Of a DNA stretch of 64,000 nucleotides, positions 1-11,364 are shown in pieces; position 1 is the stretch's first letter, and each line of letters begins with the position of its first letter. The notes below the pieces were generated by a model. It was not told the origin of the DNA. It made no database searches and saw only the letters and a program-made list of their open reading frames with translations. The DNA comes from Cladocopium goreaui. Taxonomy: Eukaryota; Sar; Dinophyceae; Suessiales; Symbiodiniaceae. The stretch lies in the NCBI GenBank assembly GCA_947184155.2, contig CAMXCT020002008.1, positions 36,001-100,000 on the forward strand, in the 5' to 3' direction. The position numbers and the translations under genes are program-made.

Positions 1-595
1 GCTTCCGGAGATTAATTTAGTAACAGAAAAAACTCCCGTACAGTCCTTTACACTTCCGAACAGAATAATAGTTCCCGGGTGGGGTGATACTACAATGTTT
101 CGTGAGATTGTGCTTTGTTTTTGGTGCCTGTCAGTGTTTTGAGAGATCAACGCCCCAAACATTGACAGGCACCAAAAAAAAACAAAAAAAAACAACCACT
201 AGATGCACCAAACCCTCACAGGCACCAAAAAAAAACAAAAAAAAACAAAATCCCAGCATCTACTCACGATTCTGGACCCCCCATGCCTACCAATGTTTTG
301 TGAGATTGTGCTTTGTTTTTTTGTTTTTTCGTGCCTGCCAATGTTTTTCGAGCATCATTACAAAACAAAATGCAAAAAAATGCGCCTAGGTTTCAGAGCC
401 ATCAGATGCAGAAAACATCGGTATTTACAATGTTTTGTGTTCATTTTCATTCAAAAATTACGTCCATGGTCCCCCGCTCTCAAAAAAAAATGGGTCACAA
501 CTTTTGTTGTTTTGGGTGGGGTGGTCCAAATTTATGCACAACATGTTTCCGTGTACATCCCCAGGTTTCATTTGAAATAACCGACCTTCTTTCAG

Positions 596-796
596 GATAA
601 ACTCGTCTCGCAGCATGATGTTATGGCCTGGCACCGGGATTGGTCCTTTGGCATCGATCGGGTTGGTGAATTACTTGAGACTCAGATCAACAGGTGGTTT
701 GAAACATCGAAAAAACATCGGGACATAGTCACATTGGGTGATCCGTATTTTGTTTCATGGAACTTCCGGGCGCCGGGAGTGTGGCCTCGCAACTAG
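596..796 (+). CDS. Exon, unknown protein, ends in TAG or in a GTGTGG donor at 779
   Basis: A strong acceptor (accgaccttctttcag) opens 66 codons ending in TAG at 794-796; sample HDVMAWHRDWSFGIDRVGEL. If the exon instead ends at the GT at 779 it is phase 0 and fits the micro-exon at 1116. It may be the end of an upstream gene or an early part of the C69-like gene. Confidence 0.6.
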   Translation, partial: DKLVSQHDVMAWHRDWSFGIDRVGELLETQINRWFETSKKHRDIVTLGDPYFVSWNFRAPGVWPRN

Positions 797-1115
797 CTCT
801 CAGCTGAAAAAATGAGGGAAGGGCAATGCCATAATGGGATGAACAGTGGATACTAATGGGATAATATGGATTAATGTGGGATAATAGTGGGAACATCACG
901 GTGACAAGTATGGGATAACTATCATAAACCATCCTTGATGGCGGTTTATGAATTATTGGATAAAACAAAATATGACTGGGATGATGTACAGTATGACCCC
1001 CCAGCCATGGTTGGTGATTGGTTTCGTTTTTGGCATTGGGTGGATCCCACATGAATGAAACTTGTTGGAATCATTTTTTGGCCCTTTTGACCTGGTCGGT
1101 TTCTTGGGGTTTCAG

Positions 1116-1157
1116 GATTCGACCAAGCACGGTGACTTCTTAGGGTCGCTGCCTGAG
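1116..1157 (+). CDS. Micro-exon, 14 codons
   Basis: Acceptor ggtttcttggggtttcag and donor gtatgc bracket an open phase 0/0 stretch reading DSTKHGDFLGSLPE. Its phase fits both the GT at 779 and the exon at 3194. Confidence 0.4.
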
Positions 1158-2330
1158 GTATGCTGGAACTGAGTTCGCAGGGCTCCCTAGCACCTTGCGA
1201 ACAGGGGATGTTCCGTAAGCCATGTTGGGGCATATAGACAGAAGATATCCAGTATAGCAATCCAACTGGCTGATTGAATTCACCTCAGGGAAAGATATTG
1301 GGACATATTAGGTGGTTCATAGCCTTCATCGACTAGTTCGATAAATCTACCATTTGCTTCTTTTTGGTATACCCATGTGATATTAAAATTAAAAACCCAG
1401 TGTTTGCCCATGATCTATCCCATGATTGTTGGTGGAATCCCCATTATGTGCCATGATCAAAACATGGCTCGGATACCCATCTTGGGGGATGGTCATCAAT
1501 CCATCATGCTTGGATTCCCATTGATGGATTACCATAAACCATTACAGAATCCTAACTTGACCCATTCAACCCCATGAAATCCCATGGTATCTCCAAAACA
1601 TTTTTAAAAAAACACATAAGCCCCACTAAATCACAATTTCAATCCATTTCATATCATTGGAGCAGTGGCTGCTAAACCCCTCTTGGGTGATTTATATATT
1701 GGGCCGATGCCGATACCATCCTTTAGATATTGGGACAATCCGTGAACTGGGCAATCCGTTCCTCAGCCAGTAACGCTACGCGATCGTTAAGAGGAATAAC
1801 TCAGCCATATTCATTGGGCCACATCGATAAGGTATATGGCTATTGGTCAAAACCCTGGCACCTAGTGAACCCCAAAATAGCTGGTAAATGGATGTTCATC
1901 CCATTAGAATTGATAATAATAGGTTTTGACCCACCCCCATATAGAAACCATAATGGGGATATACTTGTAATTTCATCATTGATGTCCTTTGCCCACTGGT
2001 TTATTTAGAGGAGTCCCATCAAAAAAAGATAGACAAATGATAAAGGGAAGCATCTCCAAGCCGGCCCATTTCATATAATTTCATGTCATTTCATCAGTCC
2101 TGGTGGAGATCCACTGTGCCCCCTCAGTGATGTGAACGTTGGTTTAGTTTCCCCCCATGAATACTAGTTCGTTATTTCAGTATGCTCAACCCAATCGTGA
2201 AGGCCCCCAGAGTTCCAAAGCCACCAACTTAGCGATTTCCAAAAATCCCGGGGGACCCCCGGAGATCCTCCAGGTATCTCCAAGGTATAGTATCTACAGA
2301 TCTAAACCCCATTTATAAGAGCAATCTATC
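1158..2330. other. Intron or intergenic, AT-rich
   Basis: Holds an F6 sub-type element (2113-2233) and possible decayed repeats; a weak exon-like word cluster at 1759-1830 has a gtatat donor but phases do not fit neighbours. Confidence 0.5.
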
Positions 2331-2447
2331 CTGGTTGGTGGTTTGGAACATGAATTTTATGACTTTCCAGAAACAGTTGGGAATTTCATGATCCCAACTG
2401 ACGTTCACTCCATGATTTGTCAGAGGGGTAGGTCAACCACCAACCAG
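2331..2447. mobile_element. F2 MITE-like element (reference copy)
   Basis: Inverted ends CTGGTTGGTGGTTTGGAAC ... GGTCAACCACCAACCAG with a conserved core (ttgggaatttcat-atcccaactgacg, atttttcagagggg). Ends provide CTG|GT and CCAG|. Confidence 0.85.
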
Positions 2448-2461
2448 TATCATATTATATA

Positions 2462-2581
2462 ATATCTGGGTAAATTATAACGACCTCACTGCGACCTCAC
2501 TGGGAATCATGGTTAATAAGGAAAATCATCCCCAAATGACCTTAATTCAGGTTAGTGAAATATTATAATTTACCCAGATAA
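2462..2581. mobile_element. F4 MITE-like element
   Basis: ATATCTGGGTAAATTATAACGACC ... TATAATTTACCCAGATAat; ends give G|GTAAAT and CCCAG|. Related: 4927-5027, 32817-32890, 34131-34200. Confidence 0.78.
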
Positions 2582-2813
2582 TATGCTATACTGCAATAGT
2601 TAGATGGGGCTAATAAGTTATCTACAGATATGACATCACCCCCTGGCACACACCGTGGGATGATTCTCCAAATTTCTGGGTAGTTTTGGATGGTGACACT
2701 GTCTCTCAATGTCACCAATATTAATGAATATGTCACAATATAGTATAATCCCATATATTTTCATATTGACACTCAATTTGTATAGATATCATATATAATT
2801 CCTATATATCATA

Positions 2814-2931
2814 TACCCTCTGGTAAACTAACATAGCTATTGAAAATGGCCATAGAAATAGTTGATTTTCCCATTGAAAACGGTGATTTTCCATAGCAAA
2901 ATGTTAGTTTACCAGAGGGTAGTATAAATCG
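2814..2931. mobile_element. F1 MITE-like element (reference copy)
   Basis: Near-perfect palindrome: TA + CCCTCTGGTAAACTAACATA ... mirrored GTTTACCAGAGGG + TA. Flanking TA on both sides suggests TA target duplication, as for Tc1/mariner-type MITEs. No coding capacity. The left TIR contains CTG|GTAAAC and the right TIR TTTACCAG|, a ready splice pair. Confidence 0.9.
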
Positions 2932-3040
2932 TGCAAGACATTCCCCAAAGTCTGGGATTATTCAGATGTTTCGCAGAATATCCCCACTATCCTGATGGAA
3001 TAATATCTACCTGTTGGAATATGATCTACTATCCAGACAT

Positions 3041-3150
3041 TATATATATATATAGATACACACACACATATATATAGATACACACACACATATATATAGA
3101 TACACACACATATATATATAGATACACACACACATATATATATGTATGTG
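3041..3150. repeat. TA/CA minisatellite
   Basis: Units of tatatatagatacacacacaca, about 26 bp, four copies. Confidence 0.85.
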
Positions 3151-3193
3151 TATACATATTCCTACTATCCTGATGTTTTGATGGTTCAGCCAG

Positions 3194-3301
3194 GACATGA
3201 CGCAAGGCCTGCAGGCGGGTCCCTTCGGCACGCCCGACCGCTTCGCAACCAGCTCCCAGGCCGGAAAGAACGTGCAGGTCAAGCCCTGGACACCAGAAAT
3301 G
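3194..3301 (+). CDS. Exon of C69-like dipeptidase
   Basis: GC-rich island after AG|GAC, 36 codons, phase 0/0, donor gtgatc. Contains DMTQGLQAGPFGTPDRF, the most diagnostic block. An F1-type TIR starts 22 bases after the donor side of the island. Confidence 0.82.
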
Positions 3302-6300
3302 GTGATCTGAAACAGGATCTACCCTCTGGTAAACCATAGGAAAACCATAGGAAAATAGTGGTTTAATGGGATTTAATGGGAATTAAACCGGATTTAATGG
3401 GATTTAATGGGATTTAATGGGATTTAATGGCACTTACCCTCTGGTAAACGTTTACATAACTATGGAAAATCACCATTTTCAATGGGAAAATCCACTATTT
3501 CTATGGCCATTTTCAATAGCTATTTTGACATAACCAGAGGGTAATATTATGGTGATTTTAATGGTTATAATATAGTGAATATTATTGTCTTAGGAAATTC
3601 CATCAATGGGGTGACAAAAACTGATATATACAAACTGGTATTTCGGGCCAGAACTGTGGGAAAAACCATGGGGAAAAAAACAAGGGAACAAGATATGGAA
3701 TGATTTTCAGAAGTACTGTAGATGGTTGCGACATCTTGCACCAGTTGGTCGATAGGCAAAATCCCCTTACCGTATAATCCCACTATTTACAATGTTGAGG
3801 TAAGTTACCAATAGTTCCCGGTGCAAGATTTCGCAACCATCCACAGTATGGAAACATATGGAATTCGATCTTCTATGGGAAAAGCTGGAAGCATTGATGA
3901 TTTTTTTAGGTGGATTTCGTGAGGTTTTTGACGTTTCCATAGTTTTCCCGGATTGTTTTCCAATGTAAGGTGGAAAAAAACATGGGGTTTGATGGGATTT
4001 TTTCGTGGGATCGAATCTGGGATCGTTGATTTGACAAACCCAGATTTTTGGCAGATGGATTAGATTGCCATAGACAACTTGATTTTAGCTGTGTTGTTGG
4101 GTGAGCTAGATGTTTTTTAAACCACAGAAACCACGTTTCCGGCCAATTCCATCTATGAATATTGCATTAGTCAAATAATATACAGTATTTCTGAAGAATT
4201 GCATCATTGATTGTCAGTTTTGTTGCTAAAGTAATATCCACATAACCCCTCAATTTGGAATTTGGAATTCATTGACATATGTATACACCCTTTACACCTT
4301 GATTCAACATCGCCATGGAAAATACGGCGCGTTTGTAGATGATTTACCCTACTTGAAAATTGCAGTGTTCCGTCATTTTCCATGGCCATGTCAGATTACC
4401 AGAAGGTATACCCCCAAATAATATCCCACTACAGAAAGCTATTAGAACCATATTTTCGTTCTTTGTTCACCCTTAAATAATGTTAGATAGCTATGCAAAT
4501 GATTTGTACCTCCAGAAGTCTCCCTGTTTTCATGGTCCCAGTTGCTAGGTGAAGGGCAACTGGGAACGATCTATTGCCCTGTATCGCACCAACGCAGTCT
4601 ATGCCAGGAGCCCGGGTTTTTCCCGTGACTTTTCGTGGTGGCTGCGACCCCTATTAGTTGATCTGGTTGGTGGTTTCCATTTTATCTACCCTTATATATA
4701 TAGTTGATCCTCCCCTTTTTTTAAATTACCAAACAAAAATTGGGGCAGTGGGGGTTCCCCGAGTCATCATGGGCTTCAATACGAAACTGGTCTATAGAAT
4801 GGCTTGGATGAGTTCGGCTACCCCTATGACTTGGGAAACCAACCATTGATTATACCATTGTTCAGTGGTTGAATCGTTGTTTTGCATGGTTAAAGCATGT
4901 TAAACCACCATTTTTCAGAGCAACTTGATTATAACGACCACAGTGTGACCTCACTGGAATCATAGTTAGTAAGGGGAATCAGCCCCAAATGGCCACAAGT
5001 TTCAGGTTGGTATAGTTTACCCAGACCATCCATGGAGGTTTCCATCGTCATGGGGGTACCCATGACTAATCGCTAGATGGTTAATAAATCATGGAACATC
5101 CATCTATAAATGGATGAGGACTAGGGGTACCCATGGGCATGGGTCATTAAATGTCCCCATTGAACATCACCCAACCATTAGGTATATAATCTATAATGGC
5201 TACTTTTTCAGGTGATGTCCAATCTTCCCAAAATGGGACAGTTACCAACCCCTGATGGGTACCCCTATGACTCAGGAAATCTCCAATGTCCCATGGCTGG
5301 CGAAATCTGAAACGGATCAGGTCCAGCAGCTTCACCATGTTGCTGAAGGAAAACCTGCAGGCGCGCGGTTTTTTTTGGGGATTTCCCATGGTGATTTAAC
5401 TAACAAAGATATAGGAAAACCATAGGAAAACCATAGGAAAACCATAGGAAAACCATAGGAAAACCATAGGAAAACCATAGGAAAATGGGGATTTAAGGGA
5501 TTTATAGCTGATTTATGATTGCTAAGTTGGTAGACAAAACTCCAAGAACTATGAGGAAGTATAAGTTAATGGGGATTAGAAACCAATTTGTAACTGGGGG
5601 CCGCATACTCTGGAGGTCTTAATTAGGGCTTTTGAAGTATGATTTCTGTGATATATTGTGGTTGCATATAGTTGATAAATGAATATACCTGATGGTTGGT
5701 TGGGTTATACTCCCTGGTGTATTGGGGATCATGATAGATCACAATTTTGCAACCAGTGGGATGAAATTGATGAAATAGGGGGCAGTTTTCATGGCTCACA
5801 TGAATCCCAAGAAATAAGTTTGACAAAGTTGGTTTTCAACGGAAAAAGGTCATAACTTTCTCCTTCCACGGCAGTTTCTCCCACGGGTGTAACAAAATGG
5901 TTCGGTTGTTTCCATAGCGATCTGATGGCCCCGGCCGACATGGGCCTAAGCTTGGATGTAATGCTTACCCTCTGGTAAACTAACATAGCTATTGAAAATG
6001 GCCATTTATAGTTGATTTTCCCATTAAAGATGGTGATTTTCCATAATTATGTTAGTTTACCAGAGGGTATTCCCCAATTCTTGAGTTCTTGGGCAAAGTG
6101 TTGGAGGTGTGGTGGATAAGGGGATGAATTGTTTTTCTTTGCAGCTGTTTGATGTTGACGATTTTTTTTCTCGGCTACTCTACATGACAATTTGCAGTTG
6201 TGCAAGACTTTATGGGAGGTTTAGCACACCAATGGATGCATTAACCACAACCAGCTTTAGTCGGATTCAATGGGACTTTAATGGGATAAGCTTATCTTTC

Positions 6301-9300
6301 ACAGTTTGCGAACTGGACCCTTGGCCCATTTTGTTACCCTCTGGGAATGACTAACAGTTTGCTATTTAAAATGGTGATTTATAGTGGATTTACCCATTGA
6401 ACATGGTGATTTTCCAGTTCGTTACGTTATGTGAAATCACCAGAGCTTTTTGCGTTGCTCCTTTTCGCTGTAAACTGAGGATTCCAAGTTGCAAGGGATT
6501 GCCCCCAGTTCCATGGCCTTTCCCGGCCATGGTCATTTATTTGGAGAAGCAGAAGTTAAACAAACTTAGCAGGCTCGCAGAGAACCAACCACATTAGCAA
6601 ACCAAGCCCATCACACCCCACTCTAATCCCATGAATTTCCACTAAATCACCGTAAAATTGTTGGATAAACATCAAATTATACCCAATTCTAATTCCAGTA
6701 AATCATCATAAAATGGTTGGATAAACACCGTATAAACCCTCTGGTAATCAAACATGGCAATTGAAAATCCATCATTTATACATAATGGATGGGGGTCAAA
6801 ATTTCCACTACCAAAAGGCTGTGCTTGAGGGCCCCGGCGAGCTCAATTTCAATAAGAAAAATGCTTTCCCAAACCGAGCTTGAGCACATACTTTTGTAGG
6901 TGGGCTGTGTTTTTGTAGAACTTTTGAATCTTATAAAAACCAAGAGTACTTTTGTAGGGAACATGTTTTTTTTGTCATGCAAAACAGTGACCTCAAGAGC
7001 CCCCATTTAGTAGGAGACATGTTGTTCAATTGAAAAAGGGTCAAAATGATCCTTTTGGACTTGGGCTCGCATTTTGTAATGATGTAAACTGTTTTTGCAT
7101 TTGGTAGGCATTCATGCCCGTTCCTACAGTAGCCTTTTTTTTTGGCTTAGGGATTTTCACAGTTGGGCTACAAAATGCCTCCCCCTCCGGGGCTTCCTGC
7201 GGATTGCCCTAATTGTGGACAGCCATATGATGATGCGTTTTGAAACACATGGGCATAGATCGAAACACATGGGCATAGATCGAACTCAGGGCGATGAAAA
7301 AAGTCCGCATTGAAACTCAGGGCCATTCCCCGGGGGAGACCGGTGGTTCACTACCTTTTGTTTTTTTTTCAAGTTCAGACTCAAAATCAATGAAAAATGG
7401 GCTCCCTACAAAAAGGAAACCCGTTCTAAGAAACATCAACAAAATGAGCCATTTAGAGATCTATATAGACATCTAAAATCACATTGTCTTTCAGTAGGGG
7501 CTTTAGAAGGGTTGGGTGCTTCCTTTTGGTAGGGTTTTTTTTGGTTGTTTTTGAGGTCAAGCACCCATTTATGTAGTAGGGGGGGTTGGAGCAAGGCTTT
7601 GTAGCTACAAAAAGCGGTGGCCAGCCCACCCCCTGGAATTTCAACCCCCATCATAATGGTTCCATTAAACCCGCCATTCACATGGGATTTTCAATTGCCA
7701 TGGTTGATTGCTGGAAGCCACTCGCAGTTATGTTTGTTGTTTTATATCTCCCATGAATAGTATAGTTCTGAGTATCATAAACCATAGCTATCGGAGGTAC
7801 CCTCCACTTTTGCAGTTATCCTCCACACGAAGGATCAATAGAAGTATCAACTATTAAAAGTTGGTCTATAAGACCCCATTAACTATAGCTGATTGGTGGT
7901 TTGGAACATTTTTTATTTCTCCATATATTGGGAATAATCAGCCCAACTGACCAATATTTTTCAGAGGGGTTGAAACCACCAACCAGTATAATATTGAGTA
8001 ACCAGCACGTAGAATATTTTCAATAGATTCTTGGGCTGAGTTAAAATAGTCAAGAATAGCCCAAAGCACGTTGGCGGGGGGAACTCGCGGATAGAATTGA
8101 TTTTGGGGTTTTCTTGCAGTAAAGAAATCTACCTGTTAAACCATATATATATATTGTTTTCAAGCATTTTGGCGCCAAACCCCATGTTCGACCATACCCA
8201 AAACAAAATCTACTATTTAAACCAAACATGATCTACACCCTCCAAAAACACACGTTCAACAAAGACGAACGGTCAAGTATCATGCAGAGAAGGATGGCTC
8301 AAAACAGGCATCGTTGTGGGTGCAAGACAGTCTTTCTGCCCGAGAGTGTGCATTCCTCGTGCTTAGTTTGACCATTTTCCAATGGTGAAATTGGAGTTAC
8401 CCTCTGGTAATTTAACATAGCGAACTGGGAAATCACCATTTTTCATGGGAAAACTCAGTATAAATCACCATTTTTAATGGGAAAACTCAGTATAAATGGC
8501 CATAAATGGCCATTTTCCATAGCAAACTGTTAGTTTACCAGGGGCGATAGATCGCCCTCACCAGGCCTGGCGAGCGTTGCCTGGTACGGTGGGGGTCCGG
8601 CGCACTACGCGGTGCCGCACCGGGCCGTGCGGCCGTGGCCGTTGATTTTTTTTGGGTGAATGGGCCCATGGTTAACCAGGTTGGACAGGAAACACATCAG
8701 CTTGGATGATGTTTTTTCAAATCACGGTTCATAAACACAGGAGTCTTTTTTTCATGTTTTCTATTTCGATACTTTGTGACAGCTCCATACAAATATGCCC
8801 CCCAAAGTTCTAGAACAGGTTTGTTTTAGTGTTATTTTCAGTAGAACCATTCACCCATTTTAAAAGATCTAAACTAAACTATTGTCATCTAATTTAAGCT
8901 ATTACAAGCTACTGTTGTATGAACTAAAAAAATGAGCCACAAATTATATACTTGTAGACGGACCGATATTTCTCACTAAGAACCAACCAGATGTGTAGGA
9001 CAAGACTCCCAAAACAGATGGATGATTTATGATAGTTATAATTTATATATACGCAGACTGGTTGACGTATATATATATATATATCCGTGATATGTGTATG
9101 TCTAGTCTAGAACAATCATGAGGATACACATATGATTAAAAGGAATCGACATGTTTACAATCACTTATGATCTAACAAACATGGAGATCCCGAATCAGAT
9201 GGAGCCAGTGATACAAGGCCCTTTGTTTCAGGGGCACCTCGTAGCCATGTTTTTCCTGCCCACCCCAGGTGGTTTCCAGAAAAATGGGGGAACCCCAATA

Positions 9301-10405
9301 GCTGGATGGTTTATAATGCCAAATCTTTTTAATTTTAAATGTATGATTTGGGGGTAGCCCCATTTTAGGAAACCTCCATTTGAGACCAGGTGATTCGCTA
9401 TTGATAGGGGTAACACGATGGTAGAATCTGCCTATAACAAGATCAAGATCATTCATGTTGCAGATGGCTGGTGCAAATCTCTTCAATGGGTTAGGTACCT
9501 CAACAAGAATTCATCCACATAGCCATTGCGCAACATGAGGCTTAAATTACCTTATACACAAGGTGTATTGTAGAACACTAGACCTGATGCATCCTAGGAA
9601 TCGGAGGAGTAAAACTTGGATATTTCATAGATATTCCAAGAATGCTGTTCAAATTGTGGCGTTCTATCATCTATTTCAGGATGATTGTTATATATATATA
9701 TACATCTGCAGACAGAAAATATACCCAGCTAGATTACATATCTTTTCATATGAATTATTCCCAAAACTTCCTACACTTTGGGTCAAACGGTCAAACGCGC
9801 ATCCAAATATCTTACTTAGAAGTGGCCCGCGTGGGAAGACTAATCCCAAAAAGACCCGAAGTCTGATGTTTTGGTGTTCTCTTTTTGTTTACCCTCTGGT
9901 AATGACACATGGCAATGGACAATCCCTTACGAATGGAGGTTTATATCTGAGAAAGTCATCAATAAATGGTGGATTTTCCAGCAAATTATGTTTCATTACC
10001 AGAGACTATCCAGATAGTATGCAGATTCGCTTCGGAGCTGCTGAAAAAACAATCATTCCTAAGCGGGGTGATTGGCCCACCCCAGTTGTAAGTTGGTTTG
10101 TAAATGCCACTAATGATAGCTATACCATAAATGCTACTTATTGGAGTCATACACCAGCTTAGTTAAGATCCATTGATTGTAAAACGCAATTTAAATAGGT
10201 GAAATCCCAATTTTTGCCGGAGAAAATCCGTATTTTTGGGCCTTACCTTGGGCCAAGTGGTATTTTTTTTCTCCGCCAGGTCTTTGTTCCATTGCCGTCG
10301 GGAATGTCTACCAGCGTGCCATCTTTGACTTTCGCAAACGCCGAGAAATTTGAAACTCGGACGGGGCGGCTCAAGCTACTTCCGAAAAAATGCCGAGAAA
10401 TTTGA
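3194..10405 (+). CDS. Peptidase family C69 (U34) dipeptidase-like gene, partial, at least four exons
   Basis: Exons 3194-3301, 4549-4615, 8565-8611 and 10280-10405 join with compatible phases (0/0, 1/2, 0/0). The joined product carries, in order, DMTQGLQAGPFGTPDRF, GNWERSIALYRTNAVYARSP, LASVAWYGGGPAHYA and VFVPLPSGMSTSVPSLTFAN. From family knowledge this order matches C69 dipeptidases: the D-x-T-x-G-x-x-AGPFG-x-P-R block, then W-E-R-x-I-x-x-x-R-T, then a G/A-V-x-W-x-G strand, then a V-x-VP-x-x-x-G-M segment. These are Ntn-hydrolase cysteine dipeptidases. The N-terminal nucleophile Cys region was not found; exons at 596-796 and 1116-1157 may precede it. Introns of 1.2-3.9 kb hold F1, F2 and F5 elements. 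The family call rests on motif memory and was not searched. Confidence 0.7.
3435..3543. mobile_element. F1 copy
   Basis: Full length; right TIR reads TAACCAGAGGGTA. Preceded by gggatttaatgg tandem words. Confidence 0.85.
3718..3846. mobile_element. F5 MITE-like element
   Basis: GTAGATGGTTGCGACATCTTGCACC ... GGTGCAAGATTTCGCAACCATCCACAG; GT..AG ends. Confidence 0.8.
4549..4615 (+). CDS. Exon of C69-like dipeptidase
   Basis: Acceptor gtcccagttgctag; reads GNWERSIALYRTNAVYARSP and ends with one base before gttttt. The frame stays open for about 40 bases beyond the donor, so a longer form is possible; the short form gives the better phase and motif match to the 8565 exon. Confidence 0.8.
5321..5367 (+). 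CDS. Possible small exon
   Basis: Between gaaacggatcag and a GT donor, reads SSSFTMLLKENLQAR. It lies inside the long C69 intron, so it may be spurious or from another transcript. Confidence 0.3.
5406..5486. repeat. 11-bp tandem repeat
   Basis: aaaccatagga repeated seven times; the same word begins several F1-like stretches. Confidence 0.85.
5918..5957 (+). CDS. Possible small exon
   Basis: Acceptor ggttcggttgtttccatag and donor gtaatg bracket DLMAPADMGLSLD. An F1 element begins only 9 bases after the donor. Same intron as the preceding candidate. Confidence 0.38.
5966..6069. mobile_element. F1 copy
   Basis: Near-perfect, 9 bases downstream of a candidate exon. Confidence 0.9.
6337..6449. 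mobile_element. F1 copy, degenerate
   Basis: Left TIR taccctctgggaatgac, right end tcaccagag. Confidence 0.6.
6444..6597 (+). CDS. Possible terminal exon
   Basis: Starts at the ACCAG end of a degenerate F1 copy and runs 50 codons to TAG; sample MVIYLEKQKLNKLSRLAENQ. No partner exon was established. Confidence 0.4.
7163..7243 (+). CDS. Possible terminal exon with CxxC motif
   Basis: Acceptor gcttagggattttcacag opens LGYKMPPPPGLPADCPNCGQ then PYDDAF and TGA. The proline-rich stretch and CPNC pair look like a half zinc ribbon; no second CxxC is visible here. Confidence 0.45.
   Translation: MGYKMPPPPGLPADCPNCGQPYDDAF
7889..7986. mobile_element. F2 copy
   Basis: Short form, catatattgggaataatcagcccaactgac core. 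Confidence 0.82.
8230..8375 (+). CDS. Weak coding-like stretch
   Basis: An open frame reads KDERSSIMQRRMAQNRHRCG and ends in TGA. There is no clear acceptor. Listed because it is more protein-like than its surroundings. Confidence 0.2.
8398..8546. mobile_element. F1 copy with internal duplication
   Basis: A 27-base core word (gggaaaactcagtataaatcacc/ggcc) is repeated, lengthening the element; right TIR mutated to TTTACCAGGGGCGA beside the 8565 exon. Confidence 0.8.
8565..8611 (+). CDS. Exon of C69-like dipeptidase
   Basis: Very GC-rich 47 bases after atcgccctcaccag, donor gtgccg, reading LASVAWYGGGPAHYA. An F1 copy ends about 17 bases upstream; an alternative acceptor is the TTTACCAG of that element itself (exon start 8542), also in frame. 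Confidence 0.78.
8640..9260. other. No gene seen
   Basis: AT-rich intron sequence with TA tracts at 9045-9085. Confidence 0.5.
9269..9378. mobile_element. F3 MITE-like element
   Basis: Inverted arms ggtttcc-aaaatgggg ... ccccattttaggaaacctcc, with a repeated motif aaccatccagctattgggg. Confidence 0.72.
9890..10005. mobile_element. F1 copy, diverged
   Basis: taccctctggtaatgaca ... cattaccagaga. Confidence 0.7.
10003..10067 (+). CDS. Possible exon directly after an F1 element
   Basis: The acceptor would be the ATTACCAG terminus of the F1 copy at 9890. It reads DYPDSMQIRFGAAEKTIIPK and has a GTGATT donor. Part of a longer open frame (9563-10162) that is otherwise TA repeat and element sequence. 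Confidence 0.3.
10280..10405 (+). CDS. Exon of C69-like dipeptidase
   Basis: Excellent acceptor (ggtattttttttctccgccag), phase 0, VFVPLPSGMSTSVPSLTFAN then AEKFE. It runs into TGA with no GT donor. A 15-base direct repeat (gccgagaaatttgaa at about 10342 and 10393) brackets 36 bases, so the exon end may be altered or use a GA/GC donor. Confidence 0.72.
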   Translation, partial: VFVPLPSGMSTSVPSLTFANAEKFETRTGRLKLLPKKCREI

Positions 10406-10499
10406 AGACCTGAGCGATTGCACAAGGAAAAGATGTGAATGTTGATCCTCAAGCAGGATACAAGCTGCTCAACTCGAAGTTATTTGACCAATGTTTAGC

Positions 10500-10783
10500 A
10501 ACGGGATTTCAGCAGCAAAAAAAAAGGAGGAAATTCAGATAGCAGGCTCCGAGGAATCTACAGGGCTTCCAATACTTCACCATGAGTTAGTTGGGCCAAA
10601 TATGGTTTTGGTATGGTTTGGTAGTTCGAAATTTGAGGTCCCAGCAGAAGGGACTTGCAAAGGGTCCCAACACTGTCTGAAAATGGGACCGTTCCAGTTG
10701 TGGCCATCGAACTGGGAAGCCCAGATTCGGAGCGGGAAAATGGGGGAAGACCCACACCAAAGGTGCAATTTTAGTGGACAATA
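10500..10783 (+). CDS. Open coding-like stretch, unknown
   Basis: 94 codons open after gggatttcag with mixed composition; sample ELVGPNMVLVWFGSSKFEVP. The reverse strand is also partly open. Could be one large exon or intron sequence. Confidence 0.28.
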
Positions 10784-10875
10784 GGACTTTTGGTGTCCCT
10801 ATTTTCAGAAAAAAACACGTCTGGGTACATGTTCCCCAAATGTTGATTTTGTTGATTTTGGTCCCTCCTGCTCAG

Positions 10876-10988
10876 GAATCATATTCAATGAATTGGAACA
10901 CCCGCCACATCATGAACGCTTCTTGGCACAGAGAAATCGACCGGCAGCCTCCCTGAACATGGTCAGCATGCGATGGTCAAAACTCTTG
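10876..10988 (+). CDS. Exon, possibly C-terminal part of the C69-like gene
   Basis: Acceptor tttggtccctcctgctcag, donor gtgaat. Two frames are plausible: ESYSMNWNTRHIMNASWHRE (phase 0, resembles the C69 block after K-F-D-R but meets TGA) and FLAQRNRPAASLNMVSMRWS (open throughout, phase 2 in, 0 out). Confidence 0.55.
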
Positions 10989-11246
10989 GTGAATTGGTTC
11001 CCCTGTTGTGTTTGTTGGGTGATAACCCCAATGAACCATATATATATATATTTATGTATCATAAGCCATAGTCATTGGAGTTAGAAACCGTAGTTATGTG
11101 ATGGTCCGTGAGAAACCTAGATATGGAGGATGGCCTGAGCTTGTAAAAAAGCAACGTAACTTCAACCGATTGGTCCCCCTTCAGGCCCAAATGGATTGTG
11201 TTTTTTTTTGGTTTTTACCTTTCCAATTTTCAAAGAACTTCTACAT

Positions 11247-11364
11247 CTGGTTGGTGGTTTCAGACATGAATGGATTATTTCCCATTTCATAAATGGGATG
11301 TCATCCGAAACCCATTGACGAACTCCATGATTTTTCAAGATGGTGAAATTGCACCACCAAGCAG
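11247..11364. mobile_element. F2b copy
   Basis: Sub-family with cagacatgaatggattatt and gatgtcatccgaaacccattgac core. Confidence 0.8.

Noticed and set aside
9563..10162. 199-codon plus-strand open frame
   Set aside because: It spans a TA tract, an F1 copy and F6-type repeat; only 10003-10067 looks at all coding.
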